The notes: generated by a model from the letters alone, not told the origin. DNA of 64,000 nt from Tenodera sinensis (GCA_030765045.1 CM060972.1:4972905-5036904); one strand, 5' to 3'. Positions 43,110-55,832 are shown, numbered from the stretch's first letter. Made by a program: numbers and translations.

Positions 43110-43436
43110 AGAATAATTTTCAAAATTAAAACCAATAACAAGGAATGTGTCGGAAACGGTTAACTCCACAAAAAATGCCCTTTAACGAACTCTACACTTT
43201 TCGTGTAGTAAGATTTGGTCTATATCTTAGAGTTTATCAGTTATAGAAAAGTCATTTAGAATGAACAGGGCTTCAGAAAATTCAAGATAATTTGCCATGA
43301 AAATGTCTTAAACATATGGGAGTTTAATATTGTTAGAACTATTTTTGAAAAGAGAACATTTTTTAAAACTTTTGGATGTAAAGGAGACTTTGGCTTAGGG
43401 TACTGTTTTCGTTTGTGAGTTGTGCTGCTCACAGAC
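43110..43436 (+). repeat. Hairpin-end repeat family, diverged internal fragment (forward)
   Basis: ACCAATAACAAGGAATGTGT through GTAAGATTTGGTCTATATCT to GTTGTGCTGCTCACAGAC. Clearly older than neighbouring copies. Confidence 0.6.
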
Positions 43437-43445
43437 TTTTATATT

Positions 43446-44060
43446 AAAATCTGATGTGTTACACTCACATGGATTTCTCTACTCTTGTACAAATAATCCT
43501 CACAAAGTCGTATGCCTCTATCTACTTCATGTTAACACAGATAAACATTTGTAGGTACAAATTATCTTATCACTAATTCTCTTGTAGGTACAAGGGAAAT
43601 ATGGGAATATAACAGGCTTGAGGTCTGGTCTCTACGTGATGGCTTTGAAATTCCGTTCTCTTTATATGACCAAGAGCTTAAAAAATGACTAGCGTATGTG
43701 TATTTGAAGTGTTGGGAAATTCTAACAAATAACAAGGAATATGTCGGTAATTATTCTAAATACGTGATAGAAAATTTAAAGAAATAAGCATTTCTAAAGT
43801 CAAAGTGATAACAATATCTAGGAAATGGTTAGTGCTATAGCAGATTTTGGGTATAAATTGTGTATTAATGAGGTGCACATTTTTGTGTAGTAAGACTTTG
43901 TTTTCTCTTATTGTTTACCAGTTATTCATTACGAAAAAAGCAGATTTCCCACGGTATTGACAGAAAAGTCAAGATAAATATTTATTAGTTATGCAAATGA
44001 CAAACAGATGAGATTATAATCAAAATGTTTAGAGTAGTTATTGAGAAAATAAAAATTGAC
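43446..44060 (+). repeat. Hairpin-end repeat family, copy with diverged right half (forward)
   Basis: Starts AATCTGATGTGTTACACTCA. The left 300 bp are typical, and the remainder is a diverged subfamily with an extra insertion. Confidence 0.65.
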
Positions 44061-44334
44061 CTGTATTCCCTAGCAAAGTTGTTAGTAAACATACGTCATG
44101 GAAGCAAGTTGGCATTGCACAAGATATAGTGCGAACTCGTTTGTATGCGACGTTTAGCATCTAAGGTCATATCGGTGTCTTTTTACCTTTGCAGCAATTG
44201 CTCAGTAGTAATGATGTTTACTTGGTGTTAATGTTTGGGGTTTTATTACATAGAGTTGTTGTATTAAATACACACACACACATTCACACTCCCAGCCTAG
44301 TTCCAGACTCTAAGAAGGATGGAGAATAATCCTA

Positions 44335-44440
44335 TGTAAAGAAAAATTGTCACCCTCCAGTAGGGAAACGAACCCCAGACCTTTGGAGTTGAAGGTTAGC
44401 ATGCTAAACACCAAGCCACAGAGACAGTCAACATACGAAC
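44335..44440 (-). repeat. tRNA-like SINE head
   Basis: On the - strand: GTGGCTTGGTGTTTAGCATG, AACTCCAAAGGTCTGG and GGTTCGTTTCCC. The A and B boxes are plausible, but the stems are poor. Confidence 0.45.
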
Positions 44441-44494
44441 GTGTTAAACAACTTTAAGGCATTCAGTAAATGCTCAACATCTTCGATCCTTTTA

Positions 44495-44820
44495 TTTTCG
44501 TACTGACAAAGGAAAGTATCGTTTTCCATCGAGATTTGCATGTGCGTCTGTCTGTCTATCTTGAACATCATAGTTCAAACACGAAAAGTCCGTTAAATAA
44601 CCACCCAAATGGTTCAGTTTCTCAAGAAGGCCATAATTTTGAGATGGCCGTTTATTTTTATAATTCAGTTCCAGAAGGCGAACTAAGCTAACGTTTGAAT
44701 ATAATCAATATTTCCTGATGATGGCCAGGACTTTATTATGGCCAAGAGCTCGAAATAGTTGCTTACTTTCCAAACACGGAAAACGTGTAGTTGTACGACT
44801 GGCATGAGTGTAAGAAAGTC
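44495..44820. repeat. Family fragment and a Penelope-like 3' end fragment
   Basis: 44495-44680 is an eroded hairpin-end repeat (CATCGAGATTTGCATG .. ACACGAAAAGTCCGTTAAAT). At 44710-44757, CTGATGATGGCC .. TATGGCCAAGAGCTCGAAAT has the CTGATGA / stem / GAAA order seen in the Penelope arms at 8.3 and 9.35 kb. Confidence 0.45.
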
Positions 44821-44822
44821 TT

Positions 44823-45305
44823 AGAAGAAGAAGAAGAAGAAGAAGAAGAAGAAGAAGAAGAAGAAGAAGAAGAAGAAGAAGAAGAAGAAGATGAAGAAGA
44901 TGAAGAAGATGAAGAAGATGAAGAAGATGAAGAAGATGAAGAAGATGAAGAAGATGACGAAGAAGATGAAGAAGATGAACATGACGATGACGAAGAAGAT
45001 GAAGATGAAGAAGATGACGAAGATGAAGATAACGATGACGAAGAAGATGAAGATGAAGAGGATGACGATGACGAAGAAGATGAAGATGAAGAAGATGAAG
45101 ATGAAGAAGATGATGACGAAGAAGATGATGACGAAGAAGATGAAGAAGAAGATGATGAAGATGAAGAAGACGATGAAGAAGATGACGATGACGAAGAAGA
45201 TGAAGATGAAGATGACGAAGAAGATGAAGAAGAAGATGATGACGAAGAAGAAGATGAAGAAGAAGATGATGAAGATGAAGAAGATGATGATGAAGATGAA
45301 GAAAG
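44823..45305 (+). repeat. (GAA)n / GAA-GAT-GAC compound microsatellite
   Basis: About 480 bp of trinucleotides, pure GAA at first and then mixtures of GAA, GAT and GAC. It forms a 207-codon frame (44791-45414) that would be a Glu/Asp stretch with short unique ends. The opposite strand would read almost pure Ser. I call it a repeat, not a gene, because there is no homology and it follows a retroelement-like end. Confidence 0.9.
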
Positions 45306-45562
45306 AAGTGTAGATATTGAAGCTTGTTCGTTGTTCGTCACGGTCTGTGCTCCCGGCTCAGCTGATTATTATCAGGAATCATCGGACATACCAAAGGTGG
45401 ATAAATTCATTTAACTACAAGAAAACTTCGGAGGAACAATATACTTTTGGAATACCAATCTAAATTCGCTAAATATCCCTGATGACACCAGAAAATAGGC
45501 ATAAAGATCCGTATTAATCAATTCACCTGGGTTTGACATACACATATAGTATATGATAACAA

Positions 45563-45770
45563 ACCTGATGTATTGCACTCACATGACTTTCTCTACTCAC
45601 TGTAGTACAAACTATTCTTGGAAAAGCTTGTTCGCGTTAATAGAGATAGACATTTGTGGGAGTTGTTTTATTACAAATTTGCTTGAGAATGGAATACAGT
45701 AGGGTTAAGTAAGAGCCAAATGCTGATCGCTACGTGACGGTTTTGAAACTTGGTTCTCTTGTGCACGACT
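45563..45770 (+). repeat. Hairpin-end repeat family, left-end fragment (forward)
   Basis: Starts CTGATGTATTGCACTCACAT and ends near GTTCTCTTGTGCACG. Confidence 0.65.
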
Positions 45771-45937
45771 AGGAGAGAAACAGAGAGGGAGAGAGGAGGG
45801 AAGCATGCTGCATGAAAATGAAGGTTTTCTTCAGTGATGAATCGACATTTGACCTAAATGGAAATGTGGCACATCTAATTCCCACGAGATGACTACACTC
45901 CCCAAATTGTAATGCTTTTGTGTCGTATCTCCTTCAT

Positions 45938-46145
45938 TTTACATAGTAAGTAGAGCAAGTATTGTATTCCACCCAAAAATTCCAAGTCGAGATTTCACCG
46001 GAAATGTATATTTTGAGACCTCTGAATCCAAAAAAAGCATTTTTAGAAAAACGTCCGCGTGTGTCTGTCAGTCAGTCTGTGGACAGCATAACTCAAAAAC
46101 GAAAAGTCGGTTAAAAACTAAAGTTGGTATTTAAATTTAATTAAT
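45938..46145 (-). repeat. Hairpin-end repeat family, right-end fragment (reverse)
   Basis: From AGTAAGTAGAGCAAGTATTG to AAAGTTGGTATTTAAATTTA. Confidence 0.75.
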
Positions 46146-48185
46146 TAGAGGGGAAAAGGTACTAGAAGCTCACTTGTATACACAGTCAACAAAAGTTCAA
46201 ACCTTGTGATATTCAAATCGTTCAACAGTGTTGACCTTCCATTCTGCCCACTTTCAGCTGTACGGGCATCGGGCTGAAGAGTATGACGTCACAGTGTATT
46301 GAGTTGAGACTGACTGTACTGGAGGGTTACTTCTGGGTGATAGGAACTAATTTATAAGACAAGTAGGCTACCTTTAATGTAAGAGTTGTATATAAAACTA
46401 GGAAAAAACTAGCGTGTGACCCCAAAATACCTTCCAAGCGTGAGAGATTCCTTCTCCATGTTGTCCTGGAAGGGCACTTCCAAATGAAACTAGGAAGCTT
46501 TGCCCCCCCCCCCCCCTCTCCCCTAGCGTAACGCGTGAGATGTCCCCCTGCATATAGTCACAGAGATGCCCTCCAGGAGTAAAATCACAAACTCAGGAAG
46601 GACCTTAATCTAATTGGGCAACTTTGATGTAAACGTGCAGCATTCAGCCGGGCTAACCGAACTTGCGTCTCACTGCCGAGGGAAATAGCTCCGCGGTAAT
46701 GTTCGAGGGTTTTTCCGGGGTTGCCCAGGTCGCCAGGCGAATGCTGGGAGGGATAATTAAAGATAAAGGTGAACACAGCCCGTAGTTTCCCTTTGAAGGG
46801 CAAGCTCCGCTAGAGTAAGCTTGCTTCTATACAACTACCATTAACAATGTCTATTCTTTATTATATAGCTAATGTTTGTCTTTGGTACGGTCTATGTTAT
46901 TTTATTCATAACTCTCCGCTTCTGTCAAAACTATTACAAAACCACTCCCTCTGGTCTGAACACTCTTTTTAGCCTTCACACGAAACTCTAGAAATTAGTT
47001 TGAGGTTTGTGCTGATATTTGTTGTAAGCAGACAGTCTAGTATACTTGAAATTAAATTTGTAAGCCTAAATATTTGTATGAATTGGAGTTGGAAGGTTGA
47101 CTGGGATTGATAAACACTTATGGACAGTTACGATCAAATCAATTTTGGGTAGTTCGAAGTTAACCGGTTTAACTGTCTTGATTATCCTCCGATAAGCTCT
47201 TCTCTTCCAGTTTTCCCACTGTGATGAAAGCGGCGATGGTAATTCTGGTATTAAGACACAAACCTCGTTAGCACTGGCCTTTCTAATTGATGAAATTGAA
47301 GTGCTTCCTTGAATAGGCAAGTCAATCGCGTCCTCATCATAAAATTGATTTATTTCTTAATGAGCTTTGAAAAGGCCACAATTCTTTAAGCATAAATCAA
47401 AAGAATTCAGGCATATGGACTTCAAAACATCTCCCTTCTATGTTTATCCTCCTCTCATGGAGTACTCCACCCCACCCCCACCCCCAGGACCTACAGGGGT
47501 CCGATGTCTGTCGACGAGCAAACTGTGAACAACCAGCATGATTGATCAGTGCGAAGTGAGAAAGGTGACGAAATGACGTGATGATGGAGCAGTTAGTGGA
47601 ATGAATGGCGGAGGAAATCGCCTTGTGCAGCACAAATCGCAGTTACGGCCCCTTGACGAACTCTAATCATTCAGCTACAGCGCCACGCACATATTTCAAA
47701 ACGTAATAATCCTAAGGCTTTCTCCCCTATACAGAGGGTACCCTTATCGCTCGGCCTCTGCGTCCTCCAGCCGTAGCCAAGACCACGTAGCCACGGTGGA
47801 GTGCAGGATGAGGGTGGCAGGTTTAGTGGGCTGTCTCCCTCGAACTTAAGGTGACCAGTTGACCTTTTAAGGACGCAAACTTTTTATCACGATAACTACT
47901 CAATTGACATGACACCAGTTCCGGGGGACGAACCCGGGTCCACTGCGCTACGGTCCACTTCAAAACATACGAGTTTAAATCAAAAATACCACCCCCGAGA
48001 AGGAAGGGATGAAGTTAGGGAACATGAGGGTGCTAGAGGGGACGGGCTAACACCGGACACACTATGGAGCTCCCAAATAGGCGATGAACGTCCCTTGCAA
48101 CCAGTCAGCCCACGGAGAAGTGCTTCCTTAGAGCACCTTAGCCAATTATAGCACTCCAGAACTCAGGGTTCGTGGAATCACAATT
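46146..48185. other. Unannotated block with GC-richer repeats
   Basis: Contains a 14-base C run (46503-46516), a GC-richer segment at 46600-46810 whose - strand frame reads LGNPGKTLEHYRGAISLGSE (probably a dispersed repeat rather than a gene), and a tRNA-like word on the - strand at about 47953-47915 (AGCGCAGTGGACCCGGGTTC). I see no gene. Confidence 0.4.
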
Positions 48186-48186
48186 G

Positions 48187-48975
48187 GTACTCTTGTGCAA
48201 ACCATTCCAACAAACTCTTATTCCTATATCTTCTCCCCGTTAGTTGAGATAAACATTTGTACAAATTATCTTATTGCTTATTTCCTTGTAGGTACAAGGG
48301 GAATATGGGAATACAGTAGGCTTTGAGCGATAGTCAAATCTTTTAAAGCACGGCTAAGTTATAACAAATGACTAACGATCTTCCATTTGACGAAAGTTTA
48401 AGTATTCCAAAACTCGCACAAATAACAAGGAATATTTCCGAAATGGTTCACTCTACAAAAAATAGTATTTGGACATAAATTATGTGTTTTAGCGAGATCT
48501 ACATTTTTTTGTATATTAAGAATTTGTCTGTGTCTAACGGTTTAAGAGTTATTCAAAAGTCATCCAGAGTAAACAGGACTACAGGGGCTATAGCCAGAAA
48601 ATTGAAAATATACGTTTCATTTGTCATACAAATATCTCAAACATGACATTTTAATGAAAATCGCTAGAGCCATTTTCAAGAAAATCCAAATTTTCCATGT
48701 AAAGGATAGTTTAGGGTGGGGTTATTTTCTTCAAAATCTTCGTGTTGCATCCTTGAAAGACATTAAACTTGAATACCATCTTTGGTTTTTGACCGACTTT
48801 TCGTTTTTGAGTTATCCTGTGCACACACACGCGCGCGCGCGCACGCGCACGCGCACCATTTTCTAAAAAATGCTTTTTTTGGATTCAGGGGGTCTCAAAA
48901 CATATGAAATGTCGTCATGGAATTTTTGGGTGGAATACAATACTTCCCCTACTTACCAGTAGAGAAAGTAAAAAT
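48187..48975 (+). repeat. Hairpin-end repeat family, near-complete copy (forward)
   Basis: From TACTCTTGTGCAAACCATTC to CTTACCAGTAGAGAAAGTA; only the outermost left end is lost. The microsatellite position holds an alternating CA/CG run (48820-48856). Confidence 0.85.
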
Positions 48976-49054
48976 GACAGCTCTTTTGCGAAGCCTTTTA
49001 GCAGCATAAAAATGGAACTAAATAGATATTTGACAATGAACTATCAGAATAATT

Positions 49055-49070
49055 GGGGGGGGGGGGGGGG
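49055..49070 (+). repeat. 16-base G run
   Basis: A homopolymer; its length may be uncertain. Confidence 0.9.
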
Positions 49071-49234
49071 AGATGCGCACTCGTACGAGGAATATTATTA
49101 GGCAAAAGCATTTGCGATGGTTGAAAAATCGACTTATGACGTCATGCATTGAAAAATCGATATATTAAGTCAAGCGTCGAAAATCGCGTTCCGTTCACAG
49201 AAGAGATGCTTGTAGGTTATTTTCGCTTTTTCCA

Positions 49235-49460
49235 GAAGGTTATATTTTTACCTTCTCTATGGCAATGTATTGTACAAAAACATTCACTCACGAAATTTCA
49301 CCGAAAACGAACCTTTTGAGGCTTCCTGAATAAAGAAAAAATGCTAAAGCTTTCACGGCCGGCGTTATTAACTCCATTATAAGTATAATAGGCTTTTATA
49401 AGTATTATTTGAGATGAATGATTAGAAAGTCACGTGAATGTAATGCCTCATATGTTTGTT
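49235..49460 (-). repeat. Hairpin-end repeat family, diverged remnant (reverse)
   Basis: TTTTTACCTTCTCTATGGCA, GAAATTTCACCGAAAAC and CCTGAATAAAG, then AGAAAGTCACGTGAATGTAA. The middle is deleted. Confidence 0.55.
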
Positions 49461-50039
49461 TTCTTTCTAATTTTCATGTAAACAGTAGAATCAGGTATTT
49501 GTAGCTAATTGTATTGTAAATATATGGATTTATTTGAATACTATTGTAGTGCTTGTCTTAGAGCAAAAAGCAAGATCCATGAGCACGTGCTGCCATCACA
49601 CCAGTGAATTTCTGTGGGCCCTTCCCGTCCTATGCACTATCGCTGGGATTCTAACAAATGAACTCCGGCACTTCCATTAAGGTGATATGTAACCCGGAAG
49701 AACGGCATATGCAGCAAAATAATTCACGCAATAAAGGATTAAGCTCTAATGAAGATTTTATGAATATAATTCATTTAATTTTAACAAGAACGCAGTAAAA
49801 TATTAGTGAAACTGCTTGAAACGTTACTTAGGAGCAGTGATTCATACATATACATATCTAATGAAGGGGTTCACGTAAGTATTTCACGTTCCGAATTAAT
49901 GGCTTCAACATTTTAGGAATATTGCCTCCTTTAGTCAATGGAATTGATATAGGAGGTATGTTTTTGTTGAGCGGGGAGGGAATGTTACAAAAATGCCGTC
50001 GGCGAGTTGGATTCCTACCATCTAAAAAACCCTTGTTTA
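49461..50039. other. Nothing recognised
   Basis: Spacer without a supported feature. Confidence 0.3.
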
Positions 50040-50470
50040 GAAAATGCAGTCACTACGTTCCCATGGGAAATTGAAATCGATTTCAGTCCAATCCCATTCT
50101 CAACACGATCCGTGTTTCCATGTTGAACTCAATCCCTATTGAGATCGATTGGGATACGCAAGGTTGAAGTATAAATAATAATTCAAACTTGTATGATGAT
50201 CAATTGGTTTGTGCTAAGTGGCTCAATTGGCTAGACACTGGTCTGCTGATCCCAAGGTCACAGGTTCATATCCGGCCCAGACCGATGTTTAACTGTGCTT
50301 AAAAACGACAGCTCCATGTCAGTAGATTTCTTGGCGTGTAAAAGAACTCCTGCGGGACGAAATTCTGACACACCGGCGACGCTGATGTGAACCTGGAAAT
50401 TGACAGCGTCGTTAAAATAATTTTTGATTTTTTGTCGAACCTGTAAAAAATGTTTCCTGCGCATTTTAAG
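50040..50470 (+). repeat. Dispersed repeat (CGTGTTTCCATGTTGAA family) with SINE insert
   Basis: The flanks (GTTTCCATGTTGAACTCAAT .. and TCGAACCTGTAAAAAATGTT) match 58355-58535. The piece at about 50213-50430 is absent from that copy and has a tRNA-like start (AGTGGCTCAATTGGCTAGAC, GGTTCATATCC), then GTAAAAGAACTCCTGCGGGA, so it is probably a tRNA-derived SINE. Confidence 0.55.
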
Positions 50471-50514
50471 TAGGTTTTAGGTTAGTGAATGTTTTTTAGT
50501 TTCTGTGTTACGTA

Positions 50515-50765
50515 TACTAAGTTGAAGTATTGTATTCCACCCAAAAATTCGATGTCGAGATTTCACCGGAAATATGTTTTGACACCCCCTAAATAAAAAA
50601 AAGTATTGTTAGAAAAAGGTCCGTGTGTGTGTGTCTGTCTGTCTGTCTGTCTGTGGGCAGCATAACTTAAAAACGAAAATTCAGTTAAAAACTAAAGTTG
50701 GTATTTAAGTTTAATGTCTTTCAAGTATGCAACACGAAGATTTTAAAGAGAATTCTTCAATCCTA
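50515..50765 (-). repeat. Hairpin-end repeat family, right-end fragment (reverse)
   Basis: From GAAGTATTGTATTCCACCCA to AACACGAAGATTTTAAAG, with GTGTGTGTGTCTGTCTGTC as microsatellite. Confidence 0.8.
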
Positions 50766-50854
50766 AACCTGAAAATGCCAACCGCATTACTTGTCGAAAC
50801 GTAGGTATCTTCAATACCTTCTAGACCACGGTCTACAAGCCCGGAAGAGATAAA

Positions 50855-51215
50855 CTTATCCAATCAGAATTGTTGTCTCTCAAAACATAACGCTACCCTG
50901 CAAACGATCGAACTGTTTACATCCAGAAACCGGTTCAATTCCCTAACCAACCTCAGCACAACGTTGTCGGATTACTTCACGTCTGAAGAAGCAGCTCGGA
51001 ATATTCCTTTAATTATTTTAAGTGATTAATTATTTCGGAACACTGTGTGATGTTCCATGTCAGAAATAAGTTCCTCTACGCATCTTACAAGTAACAAACT
51101 GTCACCTTCGTACATTTCTGTGGAATTAGACATCCAAGTTGGAACAAAAAGCATTTATGTTTCCGAAATGGGCCGATGGAAGAACAAAGTGCTTGTATGA
51201 AGCACACATTAGAAG
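50855..51215 (+). repeat. TIR element (GGAAGGGAAG family), internal fragment
   Basis: Collinear with about 1850-2320 of the complete copy (CTGTTTACATCCAGAAACCG .. TGAAGCACACATTAGAAGGA). Both terminal repeats are missing, and so is the 66-bp insert. Confidence 0.65.
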
Positions 51216-52199
51216 GAAGGTTCTGTCCCACAGAGGAAGGTTAACCGCGGATGATGATAATAGGCACAGAATTAGCGTGGAATAGGTACATAGGTATAAA
51301 GGAAATCTAGGCTGCAAACGCTTGCACTCTCATTCAACAGGACTGAAGTTAGCAGATCGATCATGACCCCCATTTCCCACATCAGTCACACACAGAGACG
51401 CTTTACTGCCAGTAAACACATCAACAGATGAAACACCATCAAAAAATTACTTCAATTTTTAGATGCGTTCATCATTGCTTCCACACGCACTGGCACTCTT
51501 TATCTTGAACCTTGGAATCTAGGGTTACGAACCGTTCGTAAGGAACTCTGTGCTGTCCTTTGTTGTTCTCTTGTGTTACACATTGCTTCACTTTTGTGTT
51601 TAACGACTCAAACAGTAATTTTAAGTAGTGGTAAATGTCTGGAATAGATCCAAACACATACTACTAAATAATAAAAGTCTTTAGTCTTTTACTTCAGCTG
51701 TTGGCTAATCTGAAAAAAAAGACAATTTCAGAAACAACTCGGAGCCTTTTGTTATGTAATTTAAAGCACAATTGCGTAAAAGGCACAAAAGTCTTGTCGC
51801 CAATTTGGACAACAATTTCATCTGGAGATGAAGATAGTGTTGGAGTGGTGTTTGCGTTTTGTACAGTTTGTCTATATTGTCGTGACACTCCTGAAGCATA
51901 GATGCGCAATACAAGAGGCGTGCCCACGTGCATCGCTCGCTCGCTCTCACTGTGATAACACGAAGATTTTGAAGAAAATGCCACCCCCCCCCCTCCCTGC
52001 TGTTTCGGCTTCTGATGTGACACTTTACAAGGAAAAGTCCACAGAGTGTGTGGCGACTTCATCATGAATTCATGGCAATGCGCGGCCTCAAGTCAAGTCA
52101 TGCAGTTTGTGCCTAAACTCAATATTGCGTTTCCGCCGTATAGCCCTGATGTCGCCTCTGTGATTTCTTTCTTTTAATGCCCGTTGTTAAAGGCAACGC
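51216..52199. other. Mixed repeat fragments
   Basis: Includes the dispersed repeat shared with 18648-18795 (51858-51965), a scrap of the hairpin-end family (ACACGAAGATTTTGAAGAAA at about 51957) and, near 52130, a PPYSPD-like codon run that could come from a mariner. Nothing here is a convincing gene. Confidence 0.4.
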
Positions 52200-52905
52200 T
52201 TCAGCGTATTTCATTTGACAACCATAAAGTAGTGCTCCAGGAAAGTCCTACAGTCTGGCCAACGGAAGCTTCAGAATGACAATCTTCCTCCATCTCCTTA
52301 CTCCCAGAAGTCTCAAATCCTGCTCGACACAATCCAACCACCTTTATCTCTTCTCCCTTCCACGACACAATAGTGGCTTTCTGGTAGTCTTTCTAATTGA
52401 AGGTTACTGCGAATTCTGCAGCCATTTTGGTCCTTACGAGTAAGTGGTCCGTAAATCCTTCTCAGTACATTTCTCTCCCATCGTTTAAGTTGTTGTATCA
52501 CGTGACCCATGCCTCGCAGCCGTGTAACACTATAGGCTTAATTATTGTATCTTTGTTTGGAAATATATATTATTCTAAACTTTCGATAGTAGATATAAAC
52601 ATCTATTCCCTGCAGTAATCCTGGCTTTTCTATCTTTACTGCAGTCACTCTCCCATGTAACCAATGTCTCTAAATATGTAAATTCATTGTATTGGTTACA
52701 TTCATTACATCTAATCACAATATTTTCGTTTTTCTTAACTGCTATTTTTCTTTTGGATATATCCATGCAGTTTTCTGCTCCTTTATTTTTAATCCCATTT
52801 GTTTTGCAATATGTTCAATTTGTTCTCTCATTCTTTGAATGCCGCCAGTAGTGATGACTACATCATCTGCATACGCCAGTTTGTATGCTTCTACTAATTA
52901 TGGTA
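52200..52905 (-). pseudogene. LINE reverse transcriptase C-terminal fragment
   Basis: Read on the - strand from 52905. EAYKLAYADDVVITTGG contains the catalytic YADD. Then follow FTYLETLVTWESDCSKDRKA and RITAGNRCLYLLSKV, QQLKRWERNVLRRIYGPLTR and a degraded GRRDKGGWIV segment. This is the RTE-like order also seen at 29090-29325. Frameshifts are present, and the N-terminal part is cut off where a hairpin-end repeat begins. Confidence 0.75.
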
Positions 52906-52923
52906 CCATCAGGACTAATAAAA

Positions 52924-53700
52924 TGATGTGTTGCACTCACATGACTTTCTCTACTCTTGTACTAACCATTCTCACCAACTCTTATTCCTATATCTTCTTC
53001 ATGTTAGTTCAGATAAACATTTGTACAAATTATCTTATTGTTTATTTCCTTGCAGGTACAAGGGGAATATGGTAAATATGGCTTTGAGCGATAGCGAAAT
53101 CTTTTAAAGCTTTCAAATTCCGTTCTCTTTCAACGGCTAACATATAAAAAATAAATAACGATGTTCCATTTGACGAAAGTTTGTTTTCCAAAACTCATAC
53201 AAATAAGGAATATCTCCGAAATGGTTTACTCTTGAAAATAATTATTTGCACATAAATTGTGTGTTTTAGCAAGCTCTACGTTTTTTGTACAGTAAGATTT
53301 GGTCTATCTCTTACGGTTTGCCAGTTATTCAAAACTCATCCAGAGTAAACAGGACTACATAGGCTATAGCCAGAAAATTCAAGACATACATTTCATCTGT
53401 TGTAAAAATATCTCAAGCATCTGGCATTTTAATCAGTCGTTACAGCCATTCTGGAGAAAACCAAAATTTCCGAAAAATGTTCCATGTAAAGGGTGGAGAA
53501 ATTTTCTTCAAAATCTTCATGTGTTATTCTTGAAAGATATTAAATTTAAATACCAACTTTGGTTTTTACCGAATTTTCGTTATGCTGTCCAGACTGACAG
53601 AGAGAGAGAGACAGATATTTTTATAATAATGCCTTTTTTTGATACAAGACATTTATTTCCGGTGAAATCTGCGCACAACACTTCCCCTACTGACTGTAAG
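52924..53700 (+). repeat. Hairpin-end repeat family, near-complete copy (forward)
   Basis: Starts TGATGTGTTGCACTCACATG. The right end is eroded, and a short AG run (53598-53613) takes the place of the TG tract. Confidence 0.8.
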
Positions 53701-53989
53701 TAAGTACGCAGTAAGGGAATCAAAACGGCACAAGATGGAATGAGGCAGTTCTGTATGGAGATGTAAACTGAATCAGAGAGATAGAAGCCGATGGATGGAT
53801 GGCAGACTGTGGAAATGAGGTTTCTTCGAAGCAGGAGATTACATCATCACATCACAAATTAGACACATTTTGCAAGTTCTGGAGTAGTGTAATGGATGTA
53901 TATTGATTTAATTGGCGGGAGCACGTACCCACGTGAGGACAGATTACTACCAATTCCTAGCCTGTTTAGTCCATCTGTTGTATACAGTA

Positions 53990-54815
53990 TACTTTCTCTA
54001 TTGGTAAGTAAAGGAAGTATTGTATTCCACACAAAAATTTGATGACGAGATTTCACCGGAAATTTAAAAAAAAAAAAAAAAAAAAAAAACATTTTTAGAA
54101 AAAGGTCCGGGTGTGTCTGTCAGTTGTGGACAGTATAACTCAAAAACGAAAAGTCGTTTAAAAACCAAACTTGGTATTTCAGTTTAATGTCTTTCAAGAA
54201 TGCAACACGAAGATTTTGAAGAAAATAGCTACATCCTAAACTACCCTTTACATGGAACATTTTTCGAAAATTTTGATTTTCTAAAATGTCTCTAACGATT
54301 TGATTAAACTTCCATATGTTTGAGATATTTTGATGACAAATGAAATATGGGTATATTTTGAATTTTTTGACTATGGTCTATGTAGTTCTGTTTACTCTGG
54401 ATAACTTTTCAATAACTCGTAAACCGTGAGATATAGACAAAATCTTACTATACAAAAATGTAGATCTGGCTAAAACAACGATTTTTTTTATAGAGTGAAC
54501 CATTTCGTAGATATTCCTTCTTATTTGTGTCAGTTTCGGAAAACTTAAAACTTTCGTGAAATACATCGTTGTTCATTTTTTATATGTTAAGCGTACAAAG
54601 AGAACGGGATCTGAAAGCTGTAAAAGTTTTGACTATCACTCTAAGTCTACTGTATTCCCATATTCCCCTTGTACCTACAAGGAATTAAGCAATAAGATAA
54701 TTTGTTCATCTCTATTAACCTGAAGTAGATAGAGGCATAAGTGTTTGTAAGAAGCTTGTACAAGAGTGAGTAGTGAAAGTTGTGTGAGTGCAGACATGAG
54801 ATATTAACTGGAGGA
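53990..54815 (-). repeat. Hairpin-end repeat family, complete copy (reverse)
   Basis: Starts ACTTTCTCTATTGGTAAGTA and ends TGTGTGAGTGCAGACATGAG. A 24-base A run (54066-54089) replaces part of the GGATTCAGGGGG region. Confidence 0.8.
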
Positions 54816-54831
54816 AAGTTATTTCAAATAA

Positions 54832-55476
54832 CAGGTAGAAGGGAAGTCATTACGTTCCATCTAATATGTGCTTCATAGAAGCATTACAAACAAAAAACTC
54901 TAATGACATTTTGTTCTTTGTTCAGCCGGTTTCGAAAAAAATAAATGGTTTTTGATCCACTTTGGATGCGTAAATCCACAAGAATATACGAAGATAACAT
55001 TTTGTTACTTGTAAGATGCGAGAGTAACTTAGTTGTCCCATAATTATGCGACATCACACAGGGTTTCGAAATAATAATTAATCACTCAAAAGATGTGAAG
55101 GAATACTCCGAGCAGCTCTTTCACAAGTGCAGTAAGTCGACAACGTTGCGTTGAGGTTGGTCAGGGAATTGACCTGGTGTGGATGTAAACAGATCTGGCA
55201 CTTTCGCTTTCGCTTTAATATTTTGGGAGCTGACGCTTGTGATTGGCCTATACTCGCGCAGTAAACACGGAAGGATAAGGCAGGGTATTTGTTTGTGTCC
55301 TCAAGAAGCACCGTCACTGTGTTTGTTTGTGTACTGAGCTAGGGAAAGTGACACCCACACGGTATTGCCAGCTTGTTTTCGACTAAACTAAAATATCTCC
55401 GTAGGTACAAAACGTATTCCAAATACCAAGATGTACCACTGGTTTAAGTCAATAGAATGACTCCCGTTCCACCCGG
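54832..55476 (-). mobile_element. TIR element (GGAAGGGAAG family), complete copy (reverse)
   Basis: About 645 bp with ends AGGTAGAAGGGAAGTCATTA and its imperfect complement near 55455-55476. Lacks the 66-bp insert and is inverted relative to 1609-2351. Confidence 0.75.
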
Positions 55477-55832
55477 TATATACTTACTATAACCGCATTT
55501 ATGATAGACTCCCCAGCGTGACATGGCTGAAAACGATGCTCTAATAATTTATTTGTTTTGGGACTAAAACGTTCTCGTTGATAGTTACACTTGACTTAAT
55601 TTCCCTCGACAACCGGCTTATGAAATAATTCATGGGTGAAAGATTGAACGGAAGATAATAAATGGCAAGTGAGGAAACCGCATCATTAAAGGACAATGTA
55701 TGTAGGTATATGTCCTCACAACCATACAACCACCAAACAATGGGCAACAATTACCCTTATATTTCTCTTTGTTAAAACAAATACCCTATGTTTATGGAAT
55801 GTTTTACTTTGTCTACTACGTATGTCGACAAA

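Noticed and set aside
44791..45414. A 207-codon Glu/Asp-rich frame and its 192-codon poly-Ser opposite
   Set aside because: Explained by a GAA/GAT/GAC microsatellite. The short unique ends show no similarity that I recognise.
46585..46803. A small gene encoding a GNPGKTLEHYRGAISLG-type peptide
   Set aside because: It looks like the translation of a dispersed GC-richer repeat. There is no start context or splice structure to support a gene.
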